Shown here: positions 1-8,652 of the stretch, in pieces | Layout of the letters: each line of letters opens with the position of its first letter | Numbering within the stretch: position 1 is the stretch's first letter | From: Methanobacterium paludis | Lineage (GTDB): Archaea > Methanobacteriota > Methanobacteria > Methanobacteriales > Methanobacteriaceae | Length of the DNA stretch: 64,000 nucleotides | NCBI RefSeq assembly: GCF_000214725.1 | Contig: NC_015574.1 | Coordinates: 1,066,001-1,130,000, forward strand | Reading direction: 5' to 3' | Made by a program: the position numbers and the translations under genes | The notes under the pieces: generated by a model | What the model was told of the DNA's origin: nothing | What the model saw: the letters and a program-made list of their open reading frames with translations, nothing else | Database searches by the model: none

Positions 1-156
1 TAACTAAAAAAATTCTAAAATAAAGTTAATCTTAAAAACACTACTAAAATAACGGCTTAAATTTAAATAACAGATTAAAATTTAAAAATAACGTATTAAA
101 TCTTATAAAATTGAAAAATAATTAAAAAATAAACTAAAAAACAGGAGAAATGATAT
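1..156. other. AT-rich leader upstream of pdxS
   Basis: This stretch is almost entirely A and T with recurring 'taaaat' words and no convincing ORF. It ends with an AGGAG ribosome-binding site at about 142-146, eleven bases before the pdxS start. It probably holds the pdxS promoter, but no single TATA box stands out. Confidence 0.5.
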
Positions 157-1038
157 ATGTTGCATGGTACTGAGGTTTTGAAGAAGGGTTTTGCTAGTAT
201 GACTAAGGGTGGGGTTATTATGGATGTTGTGAATGCTGATCAGGCGGCTGTTGCTGAGGAGGCGGGTGCTGTTTCTGTTATGGCTTTGGAGCGTGTGCCT
301 GCTGATATTCGGGCTGCTGGTGGTGTGGCTCGTATGGCGGATCCGTCTAAGGTTTTGGAGATTATGGATGCGGTGTCTATTCCGGTTATGGCTAAGGTTC
401 GTATTGGTCATTTTGTTGAGGCTCAGGTTATTCAGTCTCTTGGTGTTGATATGATTGATGAGAGTGAGGTGCTTACACCTGCCGATGAGAAATATCATAT
501 TGATAAGAAGCAATTCATCATACCTTTTGTGTGTGGTGCACGTAACTTGGGTGAAGCTTTGAGGAGGATTAATGAAGGTGCTGCTATGATCCGTACTAAA
601 GGTGAAGCTGGAACAGGAAATGTTGTAGAAGCTGTACGGCATATGCGTGTGATCCAGAGCACCATCCGTGAACTCAAAGACAAAACCGAGGAAGAATTAT
701 GGGCTGTGGCTCGTGAAGAAGAAGCAACACTAGAACTCGTCAAAGAAACAGCAAAACAAGGAAGGTTACCAGTTGTGAACTTCGCAGCCGGCGGTGTGGC
801 CACACCAGCAGATGCAGCACTCATGATGCAATTAGGTGCTGATGGTGTTTTTGTTGGAAGTGGAATATTCAAATCAGAAAACCCTGAACTCGTTGCAAAA
901 GCAATAGTACAAGCCACAACCCACTACACAGACGCCGAGCTCCTCGCTAAGGTTTCCACCAACCTTGGAGAAGCCATGCCTGGTTTGGAGATAAGTGAAA
1001 TACCAGAAAACGAAAGACTACAAGAAAGAGGATGGTAA
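157..1038 (+). CDS. pdxS: Pyridoxal 5'-phosphate synthase lyase subunit PdxS
   Basis: PdxS makes pyridoxal 5'-phosphate from ribose 5-phosphate, glyceraldehyde 3-phosphate and ammonia, in a cytosolic complex with the glutaminase PdxT, which is not in this window. The 293-residue length is the family norm. Visible family motifs include GGVIMDVVNADQA near the N-terminus, the AVSVMALERVPADIR strand, and VNFAAGGVATPADAALMM with the phosphate-binding GADGVFVGSGIFKS near residues 205-245. The start follows an AGGAG site. PLP fits the neighbourhood, since IscS, MetY and CysK all use it. Oddity: the first 106 codons (157-474) all end in G or T, while the rest of the gene uses A- and C-ending codons freely, so the gene looks mosaic in codon use. 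The function is secure. Confidence 0.97.
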   Translation: MLHGTEVLKKGFASMTKGGVIMDVVNADQAAVAEEAGAVSVMALERVPADIRAAGGVARMADPSKVLEIMDAVSIPVMAKVRIGHFVEAQVIQSLGVDMIDESEVLTPADEKYHIDKKQFIIPFVCGARNLGEALRRINEGAAMIRTKGEAGTGNVVEAVRHMRVIQSTIRELKDKTEEELWAVAREEEATLELVKETAKQGRLPVVNFAAGGVATPADAALMMQLGADGVFVGSGIFKSENPELVAKAIVQATTHYTDAELLAKVSTNLGEAMPGLEISEIPENERLQERGW

Positions 1039-1184
1039 AAACAATTAAATCCTCTTAAATTATTATTTTAAACTTAAATTATTTTTAAAGCTTTAAATAT
1101 TTTTTTTACGTCTAATCTGATTTTTATAGGATGTTTTAATCCATTTATAGATGTTTTAATCCATATATGGTGGTGTTTAACATG

Positions 1185-2339
1185 TTATTTTTCAAATGTT
1201 TCCACAGCTTCTTTTAAAAATTCTTTAATTGGAAGATGCTGTGTACATTTCTCTCCACATTCTCCACATTCTGTGCAGTATCCAGCGCTCATTTTACGAC
1301 CTGAAAGATGGAAATAGTTTTCTGCAGGTTTATCAATATGCCTGTACATGTACACATCATTTAAAAGGCTCAGATTCAATGGAATGTTCACGTTTGAAGG
1401 GCAAGGCATACAGTAATTACAGCTTGTGCAACTGATATGAACCCGTTCTTTGTAAGCATCCCTAACTTTATGGATCAGATCCTTTTCAGATTCTCTCAGC
1501 GTATCTGGATAACCTTCCTTTGAGATTTCAAGATTTTCTCGAACTTGCTCCATGTTGCTCATGCCACTTAAAACCACATCAACTTCGGGTTTGTCCCAGA
1601 GGAATCGCAGTGCCCATTCAGCAGGACTTCTTTTAACTTCGGCTTCATTCCATATGGCCTGTATATCATCTGGAATGTTTTTTGTTAAACATCCACCTCT
1701 CAGGGGTTCCATGATAATGGTTCCAAGTCCTTTATCATTAACATATTTTAGCCCGGCTTTTCCTGCCTGGAATTCCTCATCCATGTAGTTGTACTGAATC
1801 TGGCAAAAACTCCAGTTGTAAGAATTCACAACTTCTCTGAAAACTTTAAACTCATCATGAAATGAAAACCCCGCATATTTTATCCTGCCGTCTTCAATTG
1901 CAGAGTCCAAAAACTCAAACACATCGAATTCCTTTAGAATTTCCCAGAACCTTTGATTAATGCCGTGTAAAAGATAAAAATCTATATGATCTGTCTGCAG
2001 CCTCTGAAGCTGTTCGTTTAAATAGCGATCCATATCTTCCCTGCTTTGAACAAGCCAGATAGGTAGTTTGGTAGCCAAGTTCACCTTTTCCCTGTAACCA
2101 TTCTTTAAAGCATTTCCAATGAATATTTCGCTCATCCCACCTTCTGTTGGAGAAGCGGCATGATATGGATAAGCAGTGTCAATGTAGTTCACGCCATGGT
2201 CTATTGCGTGGTGAAGCATCTCTGTTGCGAGGGGTTCATCTATCCGGTCATGACTTCCATCCAGCGTAGGGAGCCTCATACAACCGAATCCAAGTATTGA
2301 TACTTTTTCGCCTGTCTTTCCAAGTTTTCTGTACAACAT
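1185..2339 (-). CDS. Aldo/keto reductase with C-terminal 4Fe-4S ferredoxin-like domain
   Basis: The protein has 384 residues. The N-terminal two thirds is an aldo/keto reductase TIM barrel (MLYRKLGKTGEKVSILGFG, then NYIDTAYPYH with the catalytic Tyr region, and FYLLHGIN). The C-terminus has cysteine clusters CTSCNYCMPCP (about residue 305) and CTECGECGEKC (about 355), a pattern typical of archaeal aldo/keto reductases of the COG1453 type. The substrate is unknown; these enzymes probably couple NAD(P)H or ferredoxin to carbonyl reduction. The start has AAGGAGA upstream. It is convergent with pdxS and appears to be a single-gene unit. Confidence 0.9.
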   Translation of the reverse strand: MLYRKLGKTGEKVSILGFGCMRLPTLDGSHDRIDEPLATEMLHHAIDHGVNYIDTAYPYHAASPTEGGMSEIFIGNALKNGYREKVNLATKLPIWLVQSREDMDRYLNEQLQRLQTDHIDFYLLHGINQRFWEILKEFDVFEFLDSAIEDGRIKYAGFSFHDEFKVFREVVNSYNWSFCQIQYNYMDEEFQAGKAGLKYVNDKGLGTIIMEPLRGGCLTKNIPDDIQAIWNEAEVKRSPAEWALRFLWDKPEVDVVLSGMSNMEQVRENLEISKEGYPDTLRESEKDLIHKVRDAYKERVHISCTSCNYCMPCPSNVNIPLNLSLLNDVYMYRHIDKPAENYFHLSGRKMSAGYCTECGECGEKCTQHLPIKEFLKEAVETFEK

Positions 2340-2649
2340 CTTTAATTTCTCCTTATATTGTATACAATTAATTAACGATGTTTAAAGGTTTTATACACTT
2401 ATTGAATAATGTTTAGTTAGATTTTTATGAATGCTATTAACTTATTGAAGGATGTTAGTCAATTATATCTCCATATCTATCGGAAGATATTTTATTGAAC
2501 GATATTTATAAATTTATCGGTAATCCGATATTATTTTGATTGATTGTTTTGAATACGTTCATGAATTGTTATTGATCCACAATAAAAATTAAAAAAAATA
2601 AAAGATTTTTTGGGCTTAAACACGGATTTTCAGTGTAAACTGTCTTTGT
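2340..2649. other. Intergenic region between two minus-strand genes
   Basis: This is AT-rich DNA with several copies of the word 'acgat' or 'cgatat' (for example near 2375, 2490 and 2525) but no clean palindrome. It should contain the aldo/keto reductase promoter. No ORF or RNA gene was seen. Confidence 0.4.
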
Positions 2650-3375
2650 TTAAGATTGAGAGTATCCCACTGGAAAAATATATATAGGTTTTTCATTGAT
2701 GGGCAAGTGTAAAAGCCCTACCATCTGATTCTCATCGAAAGATCCCAGGGCCACTGTAACTAAACCAAGACTCTCTGCTTGGAGATAAATATTCTCTCCC
2801 ACGTGGCCTGCCTCCAGATTGACAAATCTTGTGCATAAATCCTTATCTTTATATTTATCAAGCATTTTCTGATAATTTCCGGTTATAATGATGTTTATGG
2901 GAGCTTGTTTTACCCAGGGCTGCCCATCGGCAACTACAGAAAGGTTGTTCCTTATATCACTATCAAGAAGTTTCTCCAAAGTATTGTTTTGAGGAACGTA
3001 ATGGTACAATCCTTCTTGAAGCCCGGATACACTGCCTGTGCCTACTACAACATAGACCTCTAACGGATAGACCTGTCCCGCTGAGGGAGCTGCCCTTAAG
3101 TTTTTTTCAGAATCTGTAATACCCTGAGCTGCCCATAAAAGCTGTGAAACATCTTCCAAAGTGAGAAATTCGTTGGAATATTTCCTTACAGAGCGTCTGT
3201 TTGCAATTGCTTGTTCCACCGAAAGGTTGCCTGTTAATTGAGGGGATGGAAGTTGTGTGATGCTGATAACATTTAGGGAGGTCACTGATTCCTGGGAAGA
3301 TAAATAATCTGCGCTCACAACAACAATAAAAGCTATACTAAGAATGATCAACACTGCTAACTTCTTTTTTTCCAC
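2650..3375 (-). CDS. SagB/ThcOx-type nitroreductase family protein, membrane anchored
   Basis: The protein has 241 residues. An N-terminal hydrophobic segment (residues 5-22, LAVLIILSIAFIVVVSA) should anchor or export it. A nitroreductase-fold domain follows: SVEQAIANRRSVRKYSNEF is the FMN-phosphate-binding motif, followed by LLWAAQGIT and APSAGQVYPLEVYVV. These are SagB-type features. Relatives oxidise azolines in peptide modification, but most single-gene archaeal members have no known substrate, and no YcaO or leader peptide lies nearby. The GTG start at 3375 follows GAGGATGG. Export outside the membrane is inferred from the signal-like segment. Confidence 0.85.
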   Translation of the reverse strand: MEKKKLAVLIILSIAFIVVVSADYLSSQESVTSLNVISITQLPSPQLTGNLSVEQAIANRRSVRKYSNEFLTLEDVSQLLWAAQGITDSEKNLRAAPSAGQVYPLEVYVVVGTGSVSGLQEGLYHYVPQNNTLEKLLDSDIRNNLSVVADGQPWVKQAPINIIITGNYQKMLDKYKDKDLCTRFVNLEAGHVGENIYLQAESLGLVTVALGSFDENQMVGLLHLPINEKPIYIFPVGYSQS

Positions 3376-3670
3376 ATTACCATCCTCTAAATGTAAATGT
3401 TATCATTTTATACTCTAATCAGTTGATATTCTATAATCTTTGCTAATATTTAATTATGATGAATCTCATTATAATCCAAACTAATGGTTGAAGATACAAT
3501 CTCTACCTTTCATTCAATATCTTATGGAGTCATCTTGTTCTTTATGGAATTTAGGTTGTATTACCACACAATCATAAAAGTTGATATTTGGATTCACAGA
3601 AAAAAGGAAATTGTTCTAAACTGGAAAAGATCAAAAATTTATATATTGATCTAAAAACAACGCTAAAATA

Positions 3671-3979
3671 ATGTCATATGATCTCATATTAATTGCAGTA
3701 CCGCTCATAGTTGCATACATTTTGAGCTATGCTCTTTACAGAAAAAATGTGATAAATAAAGATTTCCATGCTAAAATATGGAATATTCTAATTTTCCTCA
3801 GTTTTCTGGTCTCAGTGGGTATGGGGATTATAATGACGGTCTTTATGAACTTTGGGCTGACAGTTCCTTCGAGTTTTGATCTTAACTACTGGCATGGAGA
3901 AGTGGGTATAGCCTTCTTTGTAATTCTGCTTTTCCATTTACACTGGAACTGGAGTTCATTTAAACGATATTTTAAATAA
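3671..3979 (+). CDS. Small three-helix membrane protein (copy 1 of a tandem pair)
   Basis: The protein has 102 residues and three predicted membrane segments (about 4-20, 38-58 and 74-92). Its C-terminal third carries histidines in YWHGEVGIAFFVILLFHLHW, an arrangement like the haem-binding helices of small DUF4405-like or cytochrome b-like proteins. Haem binding is inferred and not shown. There is no clear ribosome-binding site; a TATA-like 'atttatatatt' about 30 bases upstream suggests a leaderless transcript. A diverged paralog follows 43 bp downstream. Confidence 0.7.
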   Translation: MSYDLILIAVPLIVAYILSYALYRKNVINKDFHAKIWNILIFLSFLVSVGMGIIMTVFMNFGLTVPSSFDLNYWHGEVGIAFFVILLFHLHWNWSSFKRYFK

Positions 3980-4022
3980 ATTAGTAAGATGTGTTAAGAA
4001 ATAAGATGGTGGAGAACAAAGC

Positions 4023-4334
4023 ATGCTTGAGCAATATTACTTACTTCCAATTGTACTTCTTCTAACAATTCTTTATCTTTCAAGCTACTTTCTTTATACC
4101 GATGGAAACCTGAAAAAACGTACTTACAAGTTGATCTGGGATGTCTTACTTATTGCCAGTTCCATGGTGGTTGGGATCACAGGATTAGCAATGGTAATAT
4201 TCATCAATTTGAACATGCTCCCCATAGACACGAATCTCCTTTTCTGGCATGTAGAAGCAGGTATTGTAACAGCAGTTACCGGAGTTTTTCACATCCACAT
4301 ATACTGGAAATCCTTTAAAAAAATTTTTAAGTAG
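4023..4334 (+). CDS. Small three-helix membrane protein (copy 2 of a tandem pair)
   Basis: This is a 103-residue paralog of the preceding gene with the same layout of three hydrophobic helices and a basic C-terminal tail (KSFKKIFK against SSFKRYFK). The end motif is FWHVEAGIVTAVTGVFHIHIYW, here described as two histidine-bearing stretches, WHVEAG and FHIHIYW. The conserved histidines in both copies argue for a shared ligand such as haem. The start has GGTGGAG upstream, so it is probably translated from the same transcript as copy 1. Function unknown. Confidence 0.7.
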   Translation: MLEQYYLLPIVLLLTILYLSSYFLYTDGNLKKRTYKLIWDVLLIASSMVVGITGLAMVIFINLNMLPIDTNLLFWHVEAGIVTAVTGVFHIHIYWKSFKKIFK

Positions 4335-4825
4335 TTTTTTGGAATTTTATCTATTCAAAAATGGGTTACAGTTTAAAATTAGTGTTAACTATTTTATAAC
4401 TCGTTTTACAGGTTTTAAGATAAGTTTTAAAGTTAGAATAGATTTTACAAGTTTCATGATAAATTTTAAAGTTTTTAGAAAGATTTCACATGTTTTAGGT
4501 TAGTTTTACAGGTTATTTACAAGTTTTAATTTTGTGTTACAGAGTTTAGACATATTACGAGTGGATTAATGAAAACTGAGATTATCTTAATAAAGAAAAC
4601 ATTATTTTTTTAAATTTTTAGTTGCAAAACGGCTTAATTTTGAACATTTTCGTTATTGTGGCGCTGCAATTAATTAAATACTATATAACCATTTCGGTCG
4701 CACTTAAATAGTAAATATTAAGTTAATGTTTAAATGACATAACATTGGTATTTAAAATTGGAGGGTACCAAGGAAATTTTCTTTAACAAACAATTTAGAA
4801 TTTTTTTTCTAGGAGGTTATTCAGG
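4335..4825. other. AT-rich intergenic region with degenerate repeats
   Basis: From about 4370 to 4560 the words 'gttttaaagtt', 'ttttacaggtt' and 'acaagttt' recur with irregular spacing, a degenerate short repeat with no coding potential. The right part holds a probable promoter for the downstream gene ('actatataacc' near 4680) and a good AGGAGG site at 4811-4816. Confidence 0.45.
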
Positions 4826-5860
4826 ATGTCAAATAATATATCAAGAAATAAAATTTTACTGGGAGTGGGAGTTTTAATTGTAATTCTAGTTGTAATTTTT
4901 GCTTTTTTCGCTTTCGCCAAGGTAGATGCCGCAGTGACTGTTAACTCTGCATTTTGTGTTAATCAGATCATTGATAAGCAACCAGCCAACGGCAAGTTCC
5001 TTATTATGAATGTTACGGTGAAAAACAATGGAAAGGATCCATTAACAGTTTCCACAGACCAGTTTGCTCCAATGGCAAATGGTAAACCAATTACGAAATA
5101 TTCTTTATTCTCTGGACAAGGCACTGACCTTCAAAAACAGGTAACAATACCTGGAGGGGCAAGTAAAGATATTACCGTTGTTTTTGACATTGGGAACCAG
5201 ACACCGGATTCACTTGAATTCTTTGGCCCAATATCATGGGCTCCAACCTACAAAAATACCAGTAAAATCGCAGAGGTGTCACCTACTGCAATGTTCGAAG
5301 GCCAGAACGGTACAGGTGCAATGACTATGAAAATGAACGCATCTATTAGTAACATGAAGATAACAATGGAAATGAACTCTACAGATAACAGTACCGTCCA
5401 AAAAACAGATGACCCTAACAAAATGAAAACAATAACAACTACAAATGATGCTACAAGTACAAATGTTGCTGGACAGCAAAATAATCAGAACAACACCGAT
5501 ACTGTGACCAGTATAACAGATATTACAACAGGACTGGATGAAGATGGAAGCCCAGATATTCTACCTAAAAACATAACAAAACCTGGAGACTCACTTGCCA
5601 CTTCAAATGGAACTTTTACACTAAAAGACTCCGAAACAATAGATGTTATGGGTAAAAAAATTGAATGCTGGGCACTAACGGGACAGTTTGAATCTTCGGG
5701 TCTAAAACTCAATGCAACAATGTACTTTGACAAAACTACAAGAACTGTAGTAAAAGCAGCAATTCCTGAACAGTCTTTAACTGTATCATCGATACCATTC
5801 ACAGTAAAAGGTGAAGCAGATATTACAAGCACCAACATGCCCTTAATAGGAGTAGCATAG
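4826..5860 (+). CDS. Membrane-anchored DUF4352-domain protein
   Basis: The protein has 344 residues. A single hydrophobic segment at residues 10-29 serves as an N-terminal anchor or signal. Residues 30-140 resemble the DUF4352/telokin-like extracellular domain (FLIMNVTVKNNGKDPLTV, then QVTIPGGASKDITVVFDI). A low-complexity Asn/Thr/Met-rich linker spans about 150-225. The last 110 residues form a second beta-rich domain (GTFTLKDSETIDVMG, then LNATMYFDKTTRTVVKA). It is probably a surface protein. A strong AGGAGG sits 9 bases before the start. Function unknown. Confidence 0.75.
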   Translation: MSNNISRNKILLGVGVLIVILVVIFAFFAFAKVDAAVTVNSAFCVNQIIDKQPANGKFLIMNVTVKNNGKDPLTVSTDQFAPMANGKPITKYSLFSGQGTDLQKQVTIPGGASKDITVVFDIGNQTPDSLEFFGPISWAPTYKNTSKIAEVSPTAMFEGQNGTGAMTMKMNASISNMKITMEMNSTDNSTVQKTDDPNKMKTITTTNDATSTNVAGQQNNQNNTDTVTSITDITTGLDEDGSPDILPKNITKPGDSLATSNGTFTLKDSETIDVMGKKIECWALTGQFESSGLKLNATMYFDKTTRTVVKAAIPEQSLTVSSIPFTVKGEADITSTNMPLIGVA

Positions 5861-6418
5861 TTAAAAGGAGGTAAATGAAACAAAATGTTCATTAGAAATG
5901 GAAAAGGGAGGTAAAGGAAGTTACACAGCCTTGTGTGAATATGGGCATGAGAGAGCTAAAATTTTAGCTGTGCCTTCCTTTTAAAATGTGCAGAGCCATT
6001 AAATGACTCTGCAAAAATACACCAGCACCAATAATATGGTGAAATTTAATTTGGTTGGGAAGTTTTAAAATGTTACAACTTCCTGCTTTCCAAACTTTGA
6101 TTCTCATTTTTATGTCAAATGAATTTTTTAATTTCTGTATTAAATTGAATTTTCTAGTTCATCTTCTAAATTATTCACACTTCTTAATAAGAAAGTCATA
6201 CTATAAAAGGTTTGCGGACATGAACCACTATTCAACCCAATCGCAAACTCAAGCACCATGACGTAAGGCAGCAGTCCTCAATAACTTTTTTAAGAGTTTC
6301 TTCTTAATATCTGGCCATTTATTTATTGATCTTAAGGAAATCCATGTAAATATCACTAGTTTTATTAAGGGTTTTAACGCACAATTATCAATAAAGAAGA
6401 TATTATAGAGGTTATGGG
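5861..6418. other. Intergenic region with two inverted repeats
   Basis: A 16-bp perfect palindrome AGCTAAAATTTTAGCT lies at 5954-5969, inside a larger imperfect stem (AAAGGAAG near 5915 with CTTCCTTT near 5975). A second hairpin pairs TGCAGAG (5989-5995) with CTCTGCA (6007-6013) and is followed by AAAAATA. These could be terminator elements or a small RNA. A 68-codon open frame at 6055-6261 has poor composition and no ribosome-binding site, and was not accepted. Confidence 0.4.
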
Positions 6419-6583
6419 ATGATACTATAACTGCCTATATATTTAAGAGAAGAAGAGGACATTTGTATTGTTTTTTGTCTGATTTGCCACGTTGAAACAC
6501 AGGGCGAACCCATGGAAGAAGCTCTAAATAATATAAAACAAACTCATGAATCTTTTTTAGACGATGAAAAAGGTTCAGTATGA
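6419..6583 (+). pseudogene. Decayed HicB-like antitoxin gene
   Basis: Reading from ATG at 6419 gives Met-Ile-Leu, then an in-frame TAA at 6428-6430. An uninterrupted frame follows from 6431 to the TGA at 6581-6583. It encodes LPIYLREEEDICIVF, then CHVETQGEPMEEALNNIKQ, closely matching the HicB pattern (LPI-x-L-R-x-x-x-D, GCH-x-x-G-x-x-x-EEAL-x-NIK). A GAGGTTATGGG sequence resembling a ribosome-binding site precedes the ATG. No HicA toxin frame is recognisable beside it. I read it as an inactivated antitoxin relic. Recoding of the TAA is possible but has no support. Confidence 0.6.
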
Positions 6584-6801
6584 ATACCATGAGGTTTTAC
6601 ACGATTAAAACATACCTGATTTGAAATTGTGGATGTTGTGGGGCACGAAACACATGGGGTGCATAAGAACTTAGTCTTTATATAATTTAAACATAATTGG
6701 GATATTATTTTCCCAATACTACTCAATATTCAATAATTCAAATTAAAATGGAAAAATTTATATAAGTTTAAGGGTATGATAATCATCGGAGGATTATTTC
6801 T

Positions 6802-7104
6802 ATGCCATTAAAATGTCCAAAATGTGGTAATTACCTAGATGATGATGAAACAGTCTGTCCAAACTGTGGGGAAGAAGAAGGATTTGAAGACCGAGAGTAC
6901 TGTGGCTTAGATCAAGATGAATCAGTTTTCGCGGATTACGATGATGATATTTATAGCTGCGAATACGAAGATTTAAAGGAATTAAATGAAGATCTAGATG
7001 ATTTTGAGGAAGATGGTCTTGAAGATGACCACCATAAAGGCTATGATTCCTTAAAAAAAGTTACAGCTTCGGGTGCTGCTGTGCAGAATTCTAAAAAGAA
7101 TTAA
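6802..7104 (+). CDS. Zinc-ribbon protein with acidic tail
   Basis: The protein has 100 residues. Residues 4-22 form a zinc ribbon, CPKCGNYLDDDETVCPNCG (CxxC-x11-CxxC). The rest is highly acidic (runs such as DYDDDIYSCEYEDLKELNE) and ends with a short basic patch. Such acidic zinc-ribbon proteins are common in Methanobacteriales, and their partners are unknown. The start has CGGAGGATT upstream. It appears monocistronic. Confidence 0.75.
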   Translation: MPLKCPKCGNYLDDDETVCPNCGEEEGFEDREYCGLDQDESVFADYDDDIYSCEYEDLKELNEDLDDFEEDGLEDDHHKGYDSLKKVTASGAAVQNSKKN

Positions 7105-7507
7105 TTTAAAAGATTCAAATCCACAAAAAGCTGATAAAAAAGCTATGTAGTGAGAACTACGAGACTGAATAGTTGGATTCTTTGCATTAATAAGAAATAA
7201 TTTAATTTTTTTTAATATTTATTTTACAAAACACACTTTTTTGATTTATATTTTCTTTAAGAATTATTCTCTGCTTTGTCCCTCCGGTCTTGATGATACT
7301 CTGAATATCTTTTTTGACACTTCAAATCATGATAATGAAAAATTTCAATGATCAAATAAGGGTAATGAGAAATAAATTTATTGAACTATAAGAATAAGTA
7401 AGTTACAGAGCCCTTGATAAACATGTATATTATGATTTATTTTTAAATTTAGAATCATGAAATGAAGTTCAAGCATCACTCAGTATTAATTCTAAGGGGA
7501 AACAATC
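7105..7507. other. Intergenic region, nothing recognised
   Basis: This is AT-rich sequence between two plus-strand genes. I see no ORF with a ribosome-binding site, no RNA gene and no palindrome beyond short chance matches. The ribosome-binding site for the HD-domain gene (AAGGGGAA) lies at its right edge. Confidence 0.4.
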
Positions 7508-8413
7508 ATGTTCAAAAAATCAGAAGAAGACTTTGTAGAAAACATTAATGAAAGAAGAAGAATCAGATCTCAGTTCGTAGTTGCTGATAAAATAATAAAA
7601 ACAGCTAAATCAGGCCGTAAATACATAGATGTGAGACTTTCAGATAAAACAGGTGAAATAGTGGGTCGTATGTTTCCTGAAGAGGGTGTTGAGGTCACTT
7701 TTGAACCCATAAATCCTGGAAAGATCCACAGGGTACTTGGAAACGTGAACGAATACCCTCAAGGTTCTGGAAGATTCAACATCATAGTAAACGTTATTAA
7801 AGAGCTCTCAGAAGAAGAATACGACATAGACGACTTTATAAGAACCTCCGATAAGGATAAAGACCAGCTCATCAACGAAGTAGAGACCACGATAAAGGAA
7901 ATTGAAAACAAAGATCTGAAAAAGCTTCTGGATGCATTTTTCTCGGATGAAAAATTTGCAGAGGAATTTTACAATGCACCTTCTGCAAAGGTTTACCACC
8001 ACAACTACGTTGGGGGATTATTGGAACACACAGCTGAAGTTTTAAGGATATGCAAAACAACCTGTGAAATATTCCCAGAACTTGATAAGGACCTTCTATA
8101 CACCGGGGCAATACTCCACGATGTTGGTAAATTAGAGACGTATGATTACGATCTGGTCAGAATCGAATTCTCAGAAGAGGGAAAACTCCTTGATCACCTA
8201 TTTATCTCCTGTGATATGGTTAAAGACAAAATAAGAGAAATAGAAATGCCGAAGGAACTGGCAACACAGCTCTTGCATATCATTTTAAGCCATCACGGGG
8301 ATGTGAAGAATGGATGGGGTTCTCCAGTCAGTCCAAAAACACCTGAAGCTGTGGCTTTACACCATGCAGATAACCTGGATGCGAAGGTTAAGGGGATGCT
8401 GCAGAAGATGTGA
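7508..8413 (+). CDS. OB-fold plus HD-domain protein, YhaM-like 3'-5' exoribonuclease family
   Basis: The protein has 301 residues. The N-terminal 90 residues look like an OB-fold nucleic-acid-binding domain (RKYIDVRLSDKTGEIVGRMF). The C-terminal part is an HD domain: YHHNYVGGLLEHTAEVLRIC, then GAILHDVGKL with the metal-binding His-Asp pair, and HIILSHHGDV. This is the architecture of bacterial YhaM/CBF1, which trims RNA or DNA from the 3' end. The archaeal members are untested. AAGGGGAA precedes the start. Length and domain order are normal for the family. Confidence 0.85.
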   Translation: MFKKSEEDFVENINERRRIRSQFVVADKIIKTAKSGRKYIDVRLSDKTGEIVGRMFPEEGVEVTFEPINPGKIHRVLGNVNEYPQGSGRFNIIVNVIKELSEEEYDIDDFIRTSDKDKDQLINEVETTIKEIENKDLKKLLDAFFSDEKFAEEFYNAPSAKVYHHNYVGGLLEHTAEVLRICKTTCEIFPELDKDLLYTGAILHDVGKLETYDYDLVRIEFSEEGKLLDHLFISCDMVKDKIREIEMPKELATQLLHIILSHHGDVKNGWGSPVSPKTPEAVALHHADNLDAKVKGMLQKM

Positions 8414-8652
8414 TTTGGGAGTTTAATATAAACTTTGATTAAAAAACTCTTTTTTCTTTTTATTTCAATTTAAAAATAAATTTGTGTTCATGAAATCCAT
8501 GTTGGGGAACTATCAGTTCACTAAATGAAAAGAAATTTTCTAATTATTAGTATTATTATTCCATGTTCTTTAATAATCCTTATATCTTTATTAATTTTTC
8601 CTTTCCAAAAAATGTAACATGTTCATTTCACATATTAATAAAAGGTGATATT

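Noticed and set aside
103..642. A 179-codon frame on the minus strand across pdxS
   Set aside because: It is a by-product of the G/T-ending codon block in pdxS; composition is His/Asn/Ser-rich, with no ribosome-binding site.
6055..6261. A 68-codon plus-strand frame
   Set aside because: No ribosome-binding site, Phe/Leu-rich low-quality composition, no recognisable domain.
6584..6730. A HicA toxin remnant next to the HicB relic
   Set aside because: One frame shows a vague 'FEIVDVVG' pattern, but it is too short and too weak to claim.
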